Assembly: GCF_013177295.1 (NCBI RefSeq)
Contig: NZ_CP053642.1
Location: forward strand, 620,001 to 684,000
Origin: Actinomyces marmotae
GTDB lineage: Bacteria; Actinomycetota; Actinomycetes; Actinomycetales; Actinomycetaceae
Direction of reading: 5' to 3'
Length of the DNA: 64,000 nucleotides
Positions 47,048-57,166 of this stretch are shown one piece after another (within the stretch, counting starts at the first letter, position 1; each line of letters starts with the position of its first letter). Under the pieces are notes generated by a model. It made no database searches. It saw nothing but the letters and a program-made list of their open reading frames with translations, and was not told the DNA's origin. Made by a program: the position numbers and the translations under genes.

Positions 47048-47992
47048 GTGGCAGGCAACCAGCGCGTCTACAAGCAGCGCATCCGGTCGACCCAGACCCT
47101 CCAGAAGGTGTTCCGGGCCATGGAGCTCATCGCCTCCTCCCGGATCGGCGCCGCGCGCCGCAGCGCCGCTGAGGCGGGGCCCTACGATCACGCGCTGAGC
47201 CAGGCCGTGGCCGCCGTCGGAACCTACTCCGGCCTGGACCATCCCATCACGCGCGAGCGCGAGGACACCGATCGGGTGGCCGTCGTCGTGGTCACCTCCG
47301 ACCGCGGCATGGCCGGCGCCTACTCCGCCACCATCCTGCGCGAGTCCGAGCGGCTCATCGAGCACCTCGTGGAGGACGGCAAGGAGCCGATCCTGTTCAC
47401 CTACGGGCGGCGCGCGCAGAACTACTTCGCCTTCCGCGGTCGCACCGTGGAGCACTCCTGGACGGGGGACTCCGACCGCCCCAGCGCCGAGCACATCGAG
47501 GAGGTCGCCACCCGCCTCCTCGAGTACTTCCTCGCCCCCGCCGACTCCGGGGGAGTGGCTGAGGTCCACATCGTCTTCACCCGCTACGTCTCCATGGTCT
47601 CCCAGGTGCCGGAGGTCCGCCGGATGCTCCCGCTGACGGTCGTGGACCTGGGCGGTCCGGGGGAGATCAACCGCGAGGACATCGCCGCCACCCAGGCGGT
47701 CCAGCTCTCCGCCATTAAGGGAACCCAGCCCCTCTACGAGTTCGTGCCCTCCACCTCCAAGGTGCTCGATGCGCTCCTGACCCGCTACGTGGGCTCGCGC
47801 ATCCGCAACGCCCTGCTCCAGTCGGCGGCCTCCGAGCTGGCCAGCCGCCAGCAGGCCATGCACACGGCCACGGACAACGCCGAGGAGCTCATCACCACCT
47901 ACACCCGGCTTGCCAATGCGGCCCGCCAGGCGGATATCACCCAGGAGATCTCCGAGATCGTCTCCGGCGCCGACTCCCTCGCCGCCGAATAG
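47048..47992 (+). CDS. atpG: ATP synthase F1 subunit gamma
   Basis: A 314-residue central rotor shaft. The N-terminal coiled helix begins AGNQRVYKQRIRSTQTLQKV and the C-terminal signature is ITQEISEIVSGADSLA. GTG start 3 bp after atpA. Confidence 0.95.
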   Translation: MAGNQRVYKQRIRSTQTLQKVFRAMELIASSRIGAARRSAAEAGPYDHALSQAVAAVGTYSGLDHPITREREDTDRVAVVVVTSDRGMAGAYSATILRESERLIEHLVEDGKEPILFTYGRRAQNYFAFRGRTVEHSWTGDSDRPSAEHIEEVATRLLEYFLAPADSGGVAEVHIVFTRYVSMVSQVPEVRRMLPLTVVDLGGPGEINREDIAATQAVQLSAIKGTQPLYEFVPSTSKVLDALLTRYVGSRIRNALLQSAASELASRQQAMHTATDNAEELITTYTRLANAARQADITQEISEIVSGADSLAAE

Positions 47993-48050
47993 ACCTCACC
48001 GACAACCCCGGCGGCCCCGCCGCCCGCAAGACCCGACTCAACGTCAATAG

Positions 48051-49914
<1,864 letters not shown>

Positions 49915-49918
<4 letters not shown>

Positions 49919-50328
49919 CGAGGATGGGGCAGGTGCTCATGGTCCTCGCGCTGGTGGCCCTGTCCGTCGTCGTCCCCCTCGTTATCTTCCTGACCCGGCT
50001 GCGCTCGATCGCCGGGCGCGTGGGCTCCTTCGAGTGCGCCCTGCAGCGGCCCGGAGGCATGACCTGGACCTCCGGGCTCGCGCTGTTTACCGATGACTCC
50101 CTGCGGTGGTACCGGCTCGTCTCGGTGTCCCCCCGGCCCGCCGCCCACTGGACCCGGGGGGCGATCGAGCTCGGCCAGGCTGTGAGGCGATTCGAGAACG
50201 GCAAGGTCCTTGAGGTCCCCTGCACCATCGCGGGCCAGCGCTATAAGCTGGCGATGCATGAGGCCTCCCACTCCGCCCTCGTCGCCTGGTTGGAGTCGGC
50301 GGCCCCCACCCAGCCCACCCTCCTCTAA
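49915..50328 (+). CDS. DUF2550 family membrane protein
   Basis: A 137-residue protein with one N-terminal membrane helix (VLMVLALVALSVVVPLVIFL) and a soluble domain containing SFECALQRPGGMTWTSGLAL and YKLAMHEASHSALVAWLES. DUF2550 proteins sit after atpC in many actinobacteria; the function is unknown. Starts at GTG 49915, overlapping atpC by 4 bp. Confidence 0.9.
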
Positions 50329-50342
50329 CCCCCCCCCTATGA

Positions 50343-50400
50343 GCGAGACCGGTCGAAAATAGGAGCGAGACCGGTCGAAATGACGGTCGAGACCGGTCGA
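50343..50400. repeat. R1 iterated repeat, three copies
   Basis: Three GAGACCGGTCGA units begin 15 bp after the DUF2550 stop, that is, at the 3' end of the ATP synthase operon. The last unit abuts an R2 element. Confidence 0.8.
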
Positions 50401-50500
50401 TCGGTGCTGTTCGCACTGAGTGGTGCCATTCGCACCCACTGGTGCGGGTAGCACGCACCGCTCGGTGCAAATGGCTCCGCTCGGTGCGAGTTGCGCGTGT
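50401..50500. repeat. R2 dispersed element, single copy
   Basis: Contains CACCCACTGGTGCGGG, then GCTCGGTGCAAATGG and a second GCTCGGTGCGAG. Very similar to the three copies at 63.1-63.5 kb. The GCACC-CACT-GGTGC part can form a small hairpin. Confidence 0.65.
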
Positions 50501-50592
50501 CGGCGGTCGGCCCGGGGCGGCCCGGGCGTCGGCGGTGCCCTGGGGGCATGGCCGACGACGAGATACTGGCTTGAGGCACGCCGGGCGTTGAT

Positions 50593-51110
50593 CAGTGGCT
50601 CCCTCCCGCTTTGGCCGTGCCAGCGTCACCGGGGTCGACGAGCATGTGTGGCGCCACACGCGCAAGGGCGACAAGCGCGTCACCGCGGTCATCGACCCGC
50701 CCCCAGTGCGCGAGGGCACCGGAGAGCGGCACTCTAATATCGGCGAGCGCGCCCGGAACCGCCCCCTGTGCGCGAGAGCACCGGGGCCGGCCTACCTCCC
50801 CGACATGGTCCCACGGCCGCTCCAAGCAAGCGCTCACAACCTGGACGTCGCCCCAGGCCTGGCCGGAGGGCATCGAGGCGATCGCCATGGAGGGCTTCAC
50901 GGGGCTCAAGACCAGCACCACCCAGCAGATGGCCGACGCTGCCCCCGTGCTGGGCCCCTTCCACGTGGCGCGGCAGGCTGGCCACGCCCCGACCAGTGCC
51001 GCCAGTGCATCCAGCACAGCCGCGTGGCCACGACTGCCGGCCCAGCGTCCCCTGCGCAAGGCCCGCCCGATCCCGCGCCCCGACACCGACCTGATCACTC
51101 CCAGCCCCCG
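50593..51110 (+). pseudogene. ISL3-family transposase relic
   Basis: Frameshifted remains of an ISL3-type transposase. One frame has GVDEHVWRHTRKGDKRVTAV then IDPPPVREGTG (about 50625-50730). Another frame, from 50815 to 50982, has GRSKQALTTWTSPQAWPEGI, EAIAMEGFTGLKTSTTQQMA and DAAPVLGPFHVARQAG, which match the DDE-domain core. Sequence between the blocks and after 51000 is badly decayed, and no terminal inverted repeats were recognised. Confidence 0.8.
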
Positions 51111-51279
51111 AAGCAAGCGGATTGACACCCCTGCAACATCCCTTAATCAGAAGAGCCGGTTATCGGCTGGGCGAGCGTCCGGGGCGAGCAGCAGGGCCCC
51201 ACCCGGTCCAGCGCCACGGGCCATTACGAGCCGGACACGGCGTCGAGAGGCCTGCCGCTGGGAGGAATCGCGGCAGTTG

Positions 51280-51356
51280 GACCGGTCTCGCTCGTGATTT
51301 CGACCGGTCTCGGTCCTGATATCGACCGGTCTCGCTCTTATTTTCGACCGGTCTCG
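51280..51356. repeat. R1 iterated repeat, four copies (inverted orientation)
   Basis: Four ACCGGTCTCG units at 21-22 bp spacing, read forward as ...TTTCGACCGGTCTCGCTC. The last unit supplies the final codons and stop of the membrane protein encoded at 51338-52681. Confidence 0.8.
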
Positions 51357-52681
51357 GCGAGGGGGCGGGGGCGAGAGGGAGGGGGCGGGGTGCTGGGGGC
51401 CCGGGTGGCCCGTAGGGAGATGACATGCACAACGTGCTCCATCGGCCCGCGGACGAAGACGGCCAGCCAGGCCATCGCGAAGGCCGCCAGGACGCCCATC
51501 ATGATCATCAGAGGCCTGTTCGTCTGGACGCTCGTGAGGTCGAAGGCCCAGATCGCCACGATATGCGCGCTGTAGATCGTCAGGGACATCGATCCCATGG
51601 CGGCCAGCGGCGCGAGCAGCCACCGCGCCCACGCCCCCGCCGAGGCCAGCAGGCTCAGCAGCGCGATGACGGCCACCGCCACTCCGCCGGAGCCCACGGC
51701 CTCGAAGAAGCTGTTCGTGTGCGGCTTGGCCGAGAGCAGCACCGGCCACTCGGAGGAGCCGCTGATCGCCTCGCCGTCGCCGCAACTCGGCATCTCGACT
51801 TTGACGGCCCGGTCCGCCTCGGGCTCCGGGAGCCCATCGGAGCTGACGACGTCGGCGCCCCGGCTCGTGGGAACGGCGAGGTGGAAGGCGTCCGGCTCGT
51901 CGGCCCCCGCCGCGCGCGTGAGCACGTAGGCGCCGCCGTAGCCGAGCACCGCGCACAGCGCCCCGATCGCCGCGAGCCTGACCAGGCGCCGGGTCCCGCT
52001 GATCCCCATCCTCGCGAGCCCCATCCCCAAGAAGATGAAGGACATCCACACCGCGCCGGGGTAGGCGCCCGTGATGAACATGCCCAGGAGCGCCTCGGAG
52101 CCGTCGGAGGCGGCGGGCGAGGAGGCCAGGTCCAGCCGCGCCATCGCCAGCGGGAGCGCCTTGAGGACGAGCGGCCCGAGGGCGGCGGTGGCCGCCGCGG
52201 CGATGAGCAGCCTGCGGGCGCCCCAGTGGAGGACCGGCAGGGCCACTGCGAACCAGGCCGCGTAGTAGCCCAGGATGATCGCAACCCCGGTGGTGAAGGT
52301 GATGAGCGCCCCGGCGATCGCCATGAGCAGCACCGCGCGCACGAGGATCCGCAGCCGCGTGCGCAGGAGGCGCTCGCCCGTGTGGGGCGTCTCGCGCCCG
52401 GACATGATCCCGAGCGAGAACCCCGCGATGATCGCGAAGAGAACCGCGGAGCGGCCGTGCGCCAGGTTGAGCCAGCCCGGCAGCGTGTCGAGCCCGCAGC
52501 TCGTTACGCCCACATGGGCCGCCGCCATGCCGAACAGCGCGACGCCCCGAGCGGCGTCGAGGCCGATGAGCCGGGCTTTCCCGGCCGTCCCGGTGAGGTA
52601 CGGCCCCCGGCGCAGGCGCAGACGCCAACTCGCCGGATCGGGGGCGGGGCCGGGCGGTGCCGCGGCGCTCGTGCTGGTCAC
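51338..52681 (-). CDS. Polytopic membrane protein, DUF418/heparan-acetyltransferase-like
   Basis: A 447-residue protein with about ten predicted helices. The N-terminal LIGLDAARGVALFGMAAAHV is typical of DUF1624/DUF418-type membrane acyltransferases, with AVLFAIIAGFSLGIMSGRE and a C-terminal MGSMSLTIYSAHIVAIWAFD. A 55-residue polar loop near residue 250 probably lies outside the membrane. The last residues (LAETGRK) and the TAA are encoded inside an R1 repeat, so the coding end has been rewritten by the repeat. Substrate unknown. Confidence 0.8.
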   Translation of the reverse strand: MTSTSAAAPPGPAPDPASWRLRLRRGPYLTGTAGKARLIGLDAARGVALFGMAAAHVGVTSCGLDTLPGWLNLAHGRSAVLFAIIAGFSLGIMSGRETPHTGERLLRTRLRILVRAVLLMAIAGALITFTTGVAIILGYYAAWFAVALPVLHWGARRLLIAAAATAALGPLVLKALPLAMARLDLASSPAASDGSEALLGMFITGAYPGAVWMSFIFLGMGLARMGISGTRRLVRLAAIGALCAVLGYGGAYVLTRAAGADEPDAFHLAVPTSRGADVVSSDGLPEPEADRAVKVEMPSCGDGEAISGSSEWPVLLSAKPHTNSFFEAVGSGGVAVAVIALLSLLASAGAWARWLLAPLAAMGSMSLTIYSAHIVAIWAFDLTSVQTNRPLMIMMGVLAAFAMAWLAVFVRGPMEHVVHVISLRATRAPSTPPPPSRPRPLAETGRK

Positions 52682-52783
52682 TCGTGGGGCTCCTCAGGGT
52701 ACGGCTAGCCATTGGTCAATGGTCAGATCATCACCCCATCGCGGGCTGCCGCGTGAATCGGCTCGTCAGCCGGGGCGACCGGC

Positions 52784-53584
52784 TCAGCGGCGGACGAAGG
52801 AGAGCAGGAGGAGGTCATCGCGCGCCGGTCCCGGCTCCAGGCCGATCCGCGCGGCCCGGGCGCGCAGGCGCTCCGGGGTGAGGATCCGCCAGGAGGCGCG
52901 GGCCGTGCGCTCATCGATCACATCCCCCGCCGCCGTGCGGACTGTCCATCGCATGGTCCAGCGCATCGAGTCGCCGTCGGGCTCGGCCCGGCCCTCCATG
53001 CCGTATCGCAGCCCGCCGACGGCGCTTAGCCCGAAGTCGGTCCACGGAACCTCGGTGGGCTCCAGCGGGCCCTGCAGGGAGATGACGACGACGCCGCCCG
53101 GGGCCAGGCGCTCGTCCGTGAAACTCCAGAACCTCTCCTCCTCCGCCTCGTCGAGGTGCCCGAGCACGTTGAGCGCGACGACCGCCCCGAGGCGGGAGGG
53201 CAGGAGGGGCGCGGCGTCGTCGAGAGTTCCGGGCAGCGCGGTCACGCGCCGCGCCAGGCCGGGAAGGGCGCAGATGGTGGCCATGAGCCCGGCCCGCATG
53301 GTCGGATGCGGCTCGACGGCGCACAGAGGGTGATCACCGAGGGCCGCGAGGCAGGGCAGGAGGGCCCCAGTGCCCGAGCCGAGGTCGAGGATCGGCAGCC
53401 CGGGCGGAGCGCCGTCGTCGCCGCGGAGGAGTTCTGTGAGCGCGGGGCCCATCGCCTCCACGTAGGGCTGGGCCAGCGCCGCGTGGATGTCGGCATTCGC
53501 GCTGTAGAGGTCGCCGGGAGCGTCAGGAGGGCCGGGAGGGCCGGGAGCGTCAGGAGAGCCGGAGGGCGGCTCGGAAGGGATCAC
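52784..53584 (-). CDS. Class I SAM-dependent methyltransferase
   Basis: A 266-residue Rossmann-fold methyltransferase. Motif I is LPILDLGSGTGALLP (about residues 67-81), with motif II AVEPHPTMRAGLM and post-I AVVALNVLGHLDEAEEERFW, then GGVVVISLQGP. The N-terminal 30 residues are Pro/Gly-rich. The substrate is not evident. It is divergent from nucS. Confidence 0.85.
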   Translation of the reverse strand: MIPSEPPSGSPDAPGPPGPPDAPGDLYSANADIHAALAQPYVEAMGPALTELLRGDDGAPPGLPILDLGSGTGALLPCLAALGDHPLCAVEPHPTMRAGLMATICALPGLARRVTALPGTLDDAAPLLPSRLGAVVALNVLGHLDEAEEERFWSFTDERLAPGGVVVISLQGPLEPTEVPWTDFGLSAVGGLRYGMEGRAEPDGDSMRWTMRWTVRTAAGDVIDERTARASWRILTPERLRARAARIGLEPGPARDDLLLLSFVRR

Positions 53585-53661
53585 GGGGACTCCTCTCGCG
53601 TCGCGGCTGCCAGCGCGCAGTCTTGTCGTTAGCGACCGAGGCTACCCGCTAGGGTGGGCCG

Positions 53662-54357
53662 GTGCGCGTCGTCATCGCTTCCTGCTCCGTTGACTACTCC
53701 GGCCGCCTGTCCGCCCACCTGGACCGGGCCAACCGCCTCATCATGGTCAAGGCGGACGGCTCCGTGCTCGTCCACTGCGACGGCGGCTCCTACAAGCCGC
53801 TGAACTGGATGAGCCCGCCGGCGCGCCTGACCGAGTTGGAACCGGATGCGGAGGACCGCGAGGCCGGCGTCGTCGCCCTCTGGGAGGTCTCCTCCACCAA
53901 GACCGACGACCGCCTCGTCATCCGCATCCACGAGATCATCTCGGACGACTCGGTGGACCTGGGCCCCGAGCCGGGCCTGCTCAAGGACGGCGTCGAGGCC
54001 CACCTCCAGGAGCTCCTTGCCGAGCAGATCGAGGTCCTGGGCCCCGGCCACCGCCTCGTGCGCCGCGAGTACCCCACCGCCATCGGGCCGGTGGACATCA
54101 TGGCCAAGGACTCCACGGGGGCGAGCGTCGCCGTCGAGATCAAGCGCGTGGGCGGGATCGACGGCGTCGAGCAGCTCACCCGCTACCTCGACCTCCTGGG
54201 GCGCGACCCCCTGCTCGCCCCCGTGCGCGGGGTCTTCGCCGCCCAGACCATCAAGCCCCAGGCGCGCGTGCTCGCCGAGGATCGGGGCATCCGCTGCGTC
54301 GTCCTGGACTACGACGCGATGCGCGGCATGGACGACGCCGAATCACGCCTCTTCTGA
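53662..54357 (+). CDS. nucS: Endonuclease NucS (EndoMS), non-canonical mismatch repair
   Basis: A 231-residue mismatch-specific endonuclease that replaces MutS/MutL in actinobacteria. The N-terminal dimerisation/DNA-binding domain begins [20 protein letters not shown]; the C-terminal RecB-like nuclease has [20 protein letters not shown] (catalytic Asp, Glu and Lys) and [18 protein letters not shown], with the PCNA/beta-clamp-type tail missing or weak. GTG start at 53662. Confidence 0.94.
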   Translation: MRVVIASCSVDYSGRLSAHLDRANRLIMVKADGSVLVHCDGGSYKPLNWMSPPARLTELEPDAEDREAGVVALWEVSSTKTDDRLVIRIHEIISDDSVDLGPEPGLLKDGVEAHLQELLAEQIEVLGPGHRLVRREYPTAIGPVDIMAKDSTGASVAVEIKRVGGIDGVEQLTRYLDLLGRDPLLAPVRGVFAAQTIKPQARVLAEDRGIRCVVLDYDAMRGMDDAESRLF

Positions 54358-54369
54358 CGGAGTCCCGCC

Positions 54370-54794
54370 ATGACCGCTCGCGCTCCTCGCAAGGTTCCAG
54401 CGGGCCGGCCCCTGCCCCGTCAGGCCTCGCTGCTGCGGATCGTGGCGCAGGGGCTCGTGCCCTCCTGGCCCATGCGCAGCACCGTCCACGTCACGGCGGC
54501 GGCGGGGGAGTCGCCAGGGGAGAGGCCGGCCACCGCGCCGCCCTCGTCGAGATCGCCCGGCGCTACGCCACGAGTCACGGTCCGATAACCGCCGAGGGCC
54601 TCTCCCGCTGGATGACCTTGCCCAAGGGGGAGGCCGCCCGGGCGCTCGCGGACGCCGTCGAGATGACGAACGCGCGGGACTACGCGGCCGACCCGAGCGC
54701 GGGAGCCGTGCCGCTGGCCCGGGCGGTGGCCCAAGAAGGGGCCCGGGGGAGCCTGCGGCTGCTGGGCGCGGCCAGCGCGGTCGCGGTTGTCTGA
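54370..54794 (+). pseudogene. Relic of a winged-helix DNA-binding (AlkZ/HTH_42-type) protein
   Basis: Two pieces in different frames. The first starts at ATG 54370 and reads RQASLLRIVAQGLVPSWPM, the usual N-terminus of this family. After about 54520 the frame changes and reads AALVEIARRYATSHGPITAE then GLSRWMTLPKGEAARALADA, a middle segment. Large parts are missing between and after. It ends at the TGA near 54794, shortly before nagA. Confidence 0.65.
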
Positions 54795-54816
54795 TGTCTG
54801 GGTCTATGCTGCGAGC

Positions 54817-56049
54817 ATGAGCAGCGCTGCCACCGCCCTGCGCGGACGAGTCGTCACACCGGACGCCATCATCGACGACGGCCTCGTCGTCATCGCGGAC
54901 CGCCATATCGCCTGGGTCGGGGAGGCTTCGGCAGCGCCTGGCGCGGGATTCGGCGAGGCGCTCCAGGGCGCCGAGGCGGCTCCCGAGGGCGGTTACCTCT
55001 TGCCCGGTCTCGTGGACGTCCACTGCCACGGCGGGGGCGGCGAGTCCTTCCCCAACGCCACTGCCCCCGAGCAGGCGATGGTCTCCATCCTGGAGCACCG
55101 CCGCCACGGCACCACCTCCCTCGTGGCCTCCTGCGTGACGGCGGCCGCCGATGTCTTGAGGGAGCGCACCGCGGTCCTGGCCGAGTTGTGCGACGCCGGC
55201 GAGCTCGCCGGCATCCACTTCGAGGGGCCGTTCGTCTCCGTGGAGCGCTGCGGCGCCCAGGACCCGACCTACATCGTCGACCCCGATGCCCCGCTCACCC
55301 GCGAGCTCATCGAGCTGGGGCGCGGTCACGTGGTCACGATGACGATCGCCCCGGAGAAGCCCGGCATCACGGGCGACGAGGGCGTCAATGCCGCGCTCAT
55401 CGAGGGTGGCGCCCTGCCCTCCTTCGGGCACACCGACTCCGGCGCCGCTCCCGTGCGGGCCGCCCTGGCCGATGCCGCCGAGCGCATCGCGGCGCGCCTG
55501 GGGGCCGGAGCGCCGATCCGCTCGCCGCGCTCGACGGCGACGCACCTGTTCAACGGCATGCGCCCCATGCACCATCGCGCCCCGGGGCCGGTGCCGGAGT
55601 TCCTGGCCGCCGCCCAGCGGGGCGAGTGCGTCCTGGAGATGATCGGCGACGGCGTCCACCTCGATCCGGCGATCGTGCTCGACATGTTCGAGACGCTGGG
55701 GCGGGACAACGTCGTCCTCATCACCGATGCGATGGCCGCGGCCGGCATGCCCGATGGCGAGTACGTCCTCGGCCCCCAGGCGGTCACCGTCTCCGGGGGC
55801 GTCGCCCGGCTGACCGGCAAGGACGCGATCGCCGGCGGGACGGCGCATCTGATCGACGTCGTGCGCACCACCTGGCGCGGCGGCGTCCCGCTCGTGGACG
55901 CCGTGTACGCCGCCTCCGTCCAGGGCGCGACGATCCTCGGGGATGCCAGTATCGGCGCGCTGCGCCCGGGCCTATGGGCCGACGTGCTGGTCACCGACGC
56001 CGAGCTCGCCCCCGTGCGGGTCCTGCGCCGGGGCGCCGACGTCCTCTGA
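54817..56049 (+). CDS. nagA: N-acetylglucosamine-6-phosphate deacetylase (NagA)
   Basis: Deacetylates GlcNAc-6-P in amino-sugar catabolism and cell-wall recycling. A 410-residue amidohydrolase: metal-binding LLPGLVDVHCHGGGGESF, GIHFEGPFVSVERCGAQDP (ligand Glu), FGHTDSGA, STATHLFNGMRPMHHRAPGP and catalytic Asp in VLITDAMAAAGMPDG. ATG 54817 is preferred; ATG 54787 is in frame. R1 repeats begin right after the stop. Confidence 0.93.
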   Translation: MSSAATALRGRVVTPDAIIDDGLVVIADRHIAWVGEASAAPGAGFGEALQGAEAAPEGGYLLPGLVDVHCHGGGGESFPNATAPEQAMVSILEHRRHGTTSLVASCVTAAADVLRERTAVLAELCDAGELAGIHFEGPFVSVERCGAQDPTYIVDPDAPLTRELIELGRGHVVTMTIAPEKPGITGDEGVNAALIEGGALPSFGHTDSGAAPVRAALADAAERIAARLGAGAPIRSPRSTATHLFNGMRPMHHRAPGPVPEFLAAAQRGECVLEMIGDGVHLDPAIVLDMFETLGRDNVVLITDAMAAAGMPDGEYVLGPQAVTVSGGVARLTGKDAIAGGTAHLIDVVRTTWRGGVPLVDAVYAASVQGATILGDASIGALRPGLWADVLVTDAELAPVRVLRRGADVL

Positions 56050-56050
56050 T

Positions 56051-56226
56051 CGAGACCGGTCGAAATCACGAGCGAGACCGGTCGTTGTCAGGACCGAGAC
56101 CGGTCGAAATGACGGTCGAGACCGGTCGTTGCCAGGATCGAGACCGGTGTCAGGGCCGAGACCGGTCCGGGAACCGGTCTCGGTCCTATTTTCGACCGGT
56201 CTCGCTCTTATTTTCGACCGGTCTCG
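56051..56226. repeat. R1 iterated repeat, nine copies with internal inversion
   Basis: Six forward GAGACCGGT units at a 22-bp period (one shorter) are followed by three inverted units. It lies between the convergent nagA (stop 56049) and purU (stop 56255). The forward and inverted units can pair into a long hairpin around 56158-56183. Confidence 0.85.
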
Positions 56227-56254
56227 CATCGGGAGGCGCTCGCGGTCAGGCGGG

Positions 56255-57157
56255 TCAGGGGAAGACGACGGTCCGGTTGCCGTTGAGGAGGACGCGGTGC
56301 TCGGCGTGCCACTTGACGGCCTGCGCCAGCACCCGGCGCTCGACGTCCTGACCCTTGCGCTGAAGCGCCACGGGGGAGTCAGCGTGCGAGGCACGCGTGA
56401 CGTCCTGCTCGATGATCGGCCCCTCGTCCAGGTCCGCCGTCACGTAGTGGGCGGTGGCGCCGATGAGCTTGACGCCGCGCGCGTGAGCCTGGTGGTAGGG
56501 CTTGGCGCCCTTGAAGGACGGCAGGAAGGAGTGGTGGATGTTGATGACGTTGCCGCGCAGCCGCTCACACAGGGACTCCGAGAGGATCTGCATGTAGCGC
56601 GCCAGCACCACGAGTTCCACGCCGAGCTCGTCCACGAGCCCGAGCAGTTCGGCCTCCGCCTCCGCCTTGGTCTCCTTGGTGACCGGGATGCAGCGGAAGG
56701 GGACGCCGTAGAACTCGGCGACGGGCCGCAGGTCCTCATGGTTGCCCACCACGCCCACGACGTCGATCGGCAGGCCCTGGCTGCGAGCGCGGAAGAGCAG
56801 GTCGGTCAGGCAGTGGGCGTCCTTGCTCACCATGATGAGCGTGCGCAGGGGGCGATCCACCTCGCCCAGCTCCCATCGCATCGAGTAGGTGCTGGCGAGT
56901 TCGGCGAGGTCGGCCTCCAGCTCCGAGCGGGGCACGCGGGTGAGCACTGTCACGCGCATGAAGAACAGGCCGGTCTCCTCATCGCCGAACTGGGAGGACT
57001 CGGTGATGTTCCCACCGCGCCGGGCCAGCGCCCCCGTGACCGCGTGGACGATCCCGGGCCGGTCCGGGCAGGACAGGGTGAGGACGAGATGGGCGGTGGG
57101 GGAGGGCTCCGACGGCGTGGCGGGAGCCGTCGCGGGCGTGGTGGCGGGAGCAGTCAT
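56255..57157 (-). CDS. purU: Formyltetrahydrofolate deformylase (PurU)
   Basis: Hydrolyses 10-formyl-THF to formate and THF, balancing one-carbon pools. 300 residues: an N-terminal ACT domain (LVLTLSCPDRPGIVHAVTGA) and a formyltransferase-type domain with VVGNHEDLRPVAEFYGVPF, NVINIHHSFLPSFKGAKPYH and ATAHYVTADLDEGPIIEQD (catalytic Asn, His and Asp). An Ala/Pro/Thr-rich 20-residue N-terminus precedes the ACT domain. Confidence 0.94.
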   Translation of the reverse strand: MTAPATTPATAPATPSEPSPTAHLVLTLSCPDRPGIVHAVTGALARRGGNITESSQFGDEETGLFFMRVTVLTRVPRSELEADLAELASTYSMRWELGEVDRPLRTLIMVSKDAHCLTDLLFRARSQGLPIDVVGVVGNHEDLRPVAEFYGVPFRCIPVTKETKAEAEAELLGLVDELGVELVVLARYMQILSESLCERLRGNVINIHHSFLPSFKGAKPYHQAHARGVKLIGATAHYVTADLDEGPIIEQDVTRASHADSPVALQRKGQDVERRVLAQAVKWHAEHRVLLNGNRTVVFP

Positions 57158-57166
57158 GGGCGCAGC

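Noticed and set aside
56051-56226. R1 array as a CRISPR
   Set aside because: The unit is 22 bp with only about 8 variable bases, copies invert, and there are no cas genes.
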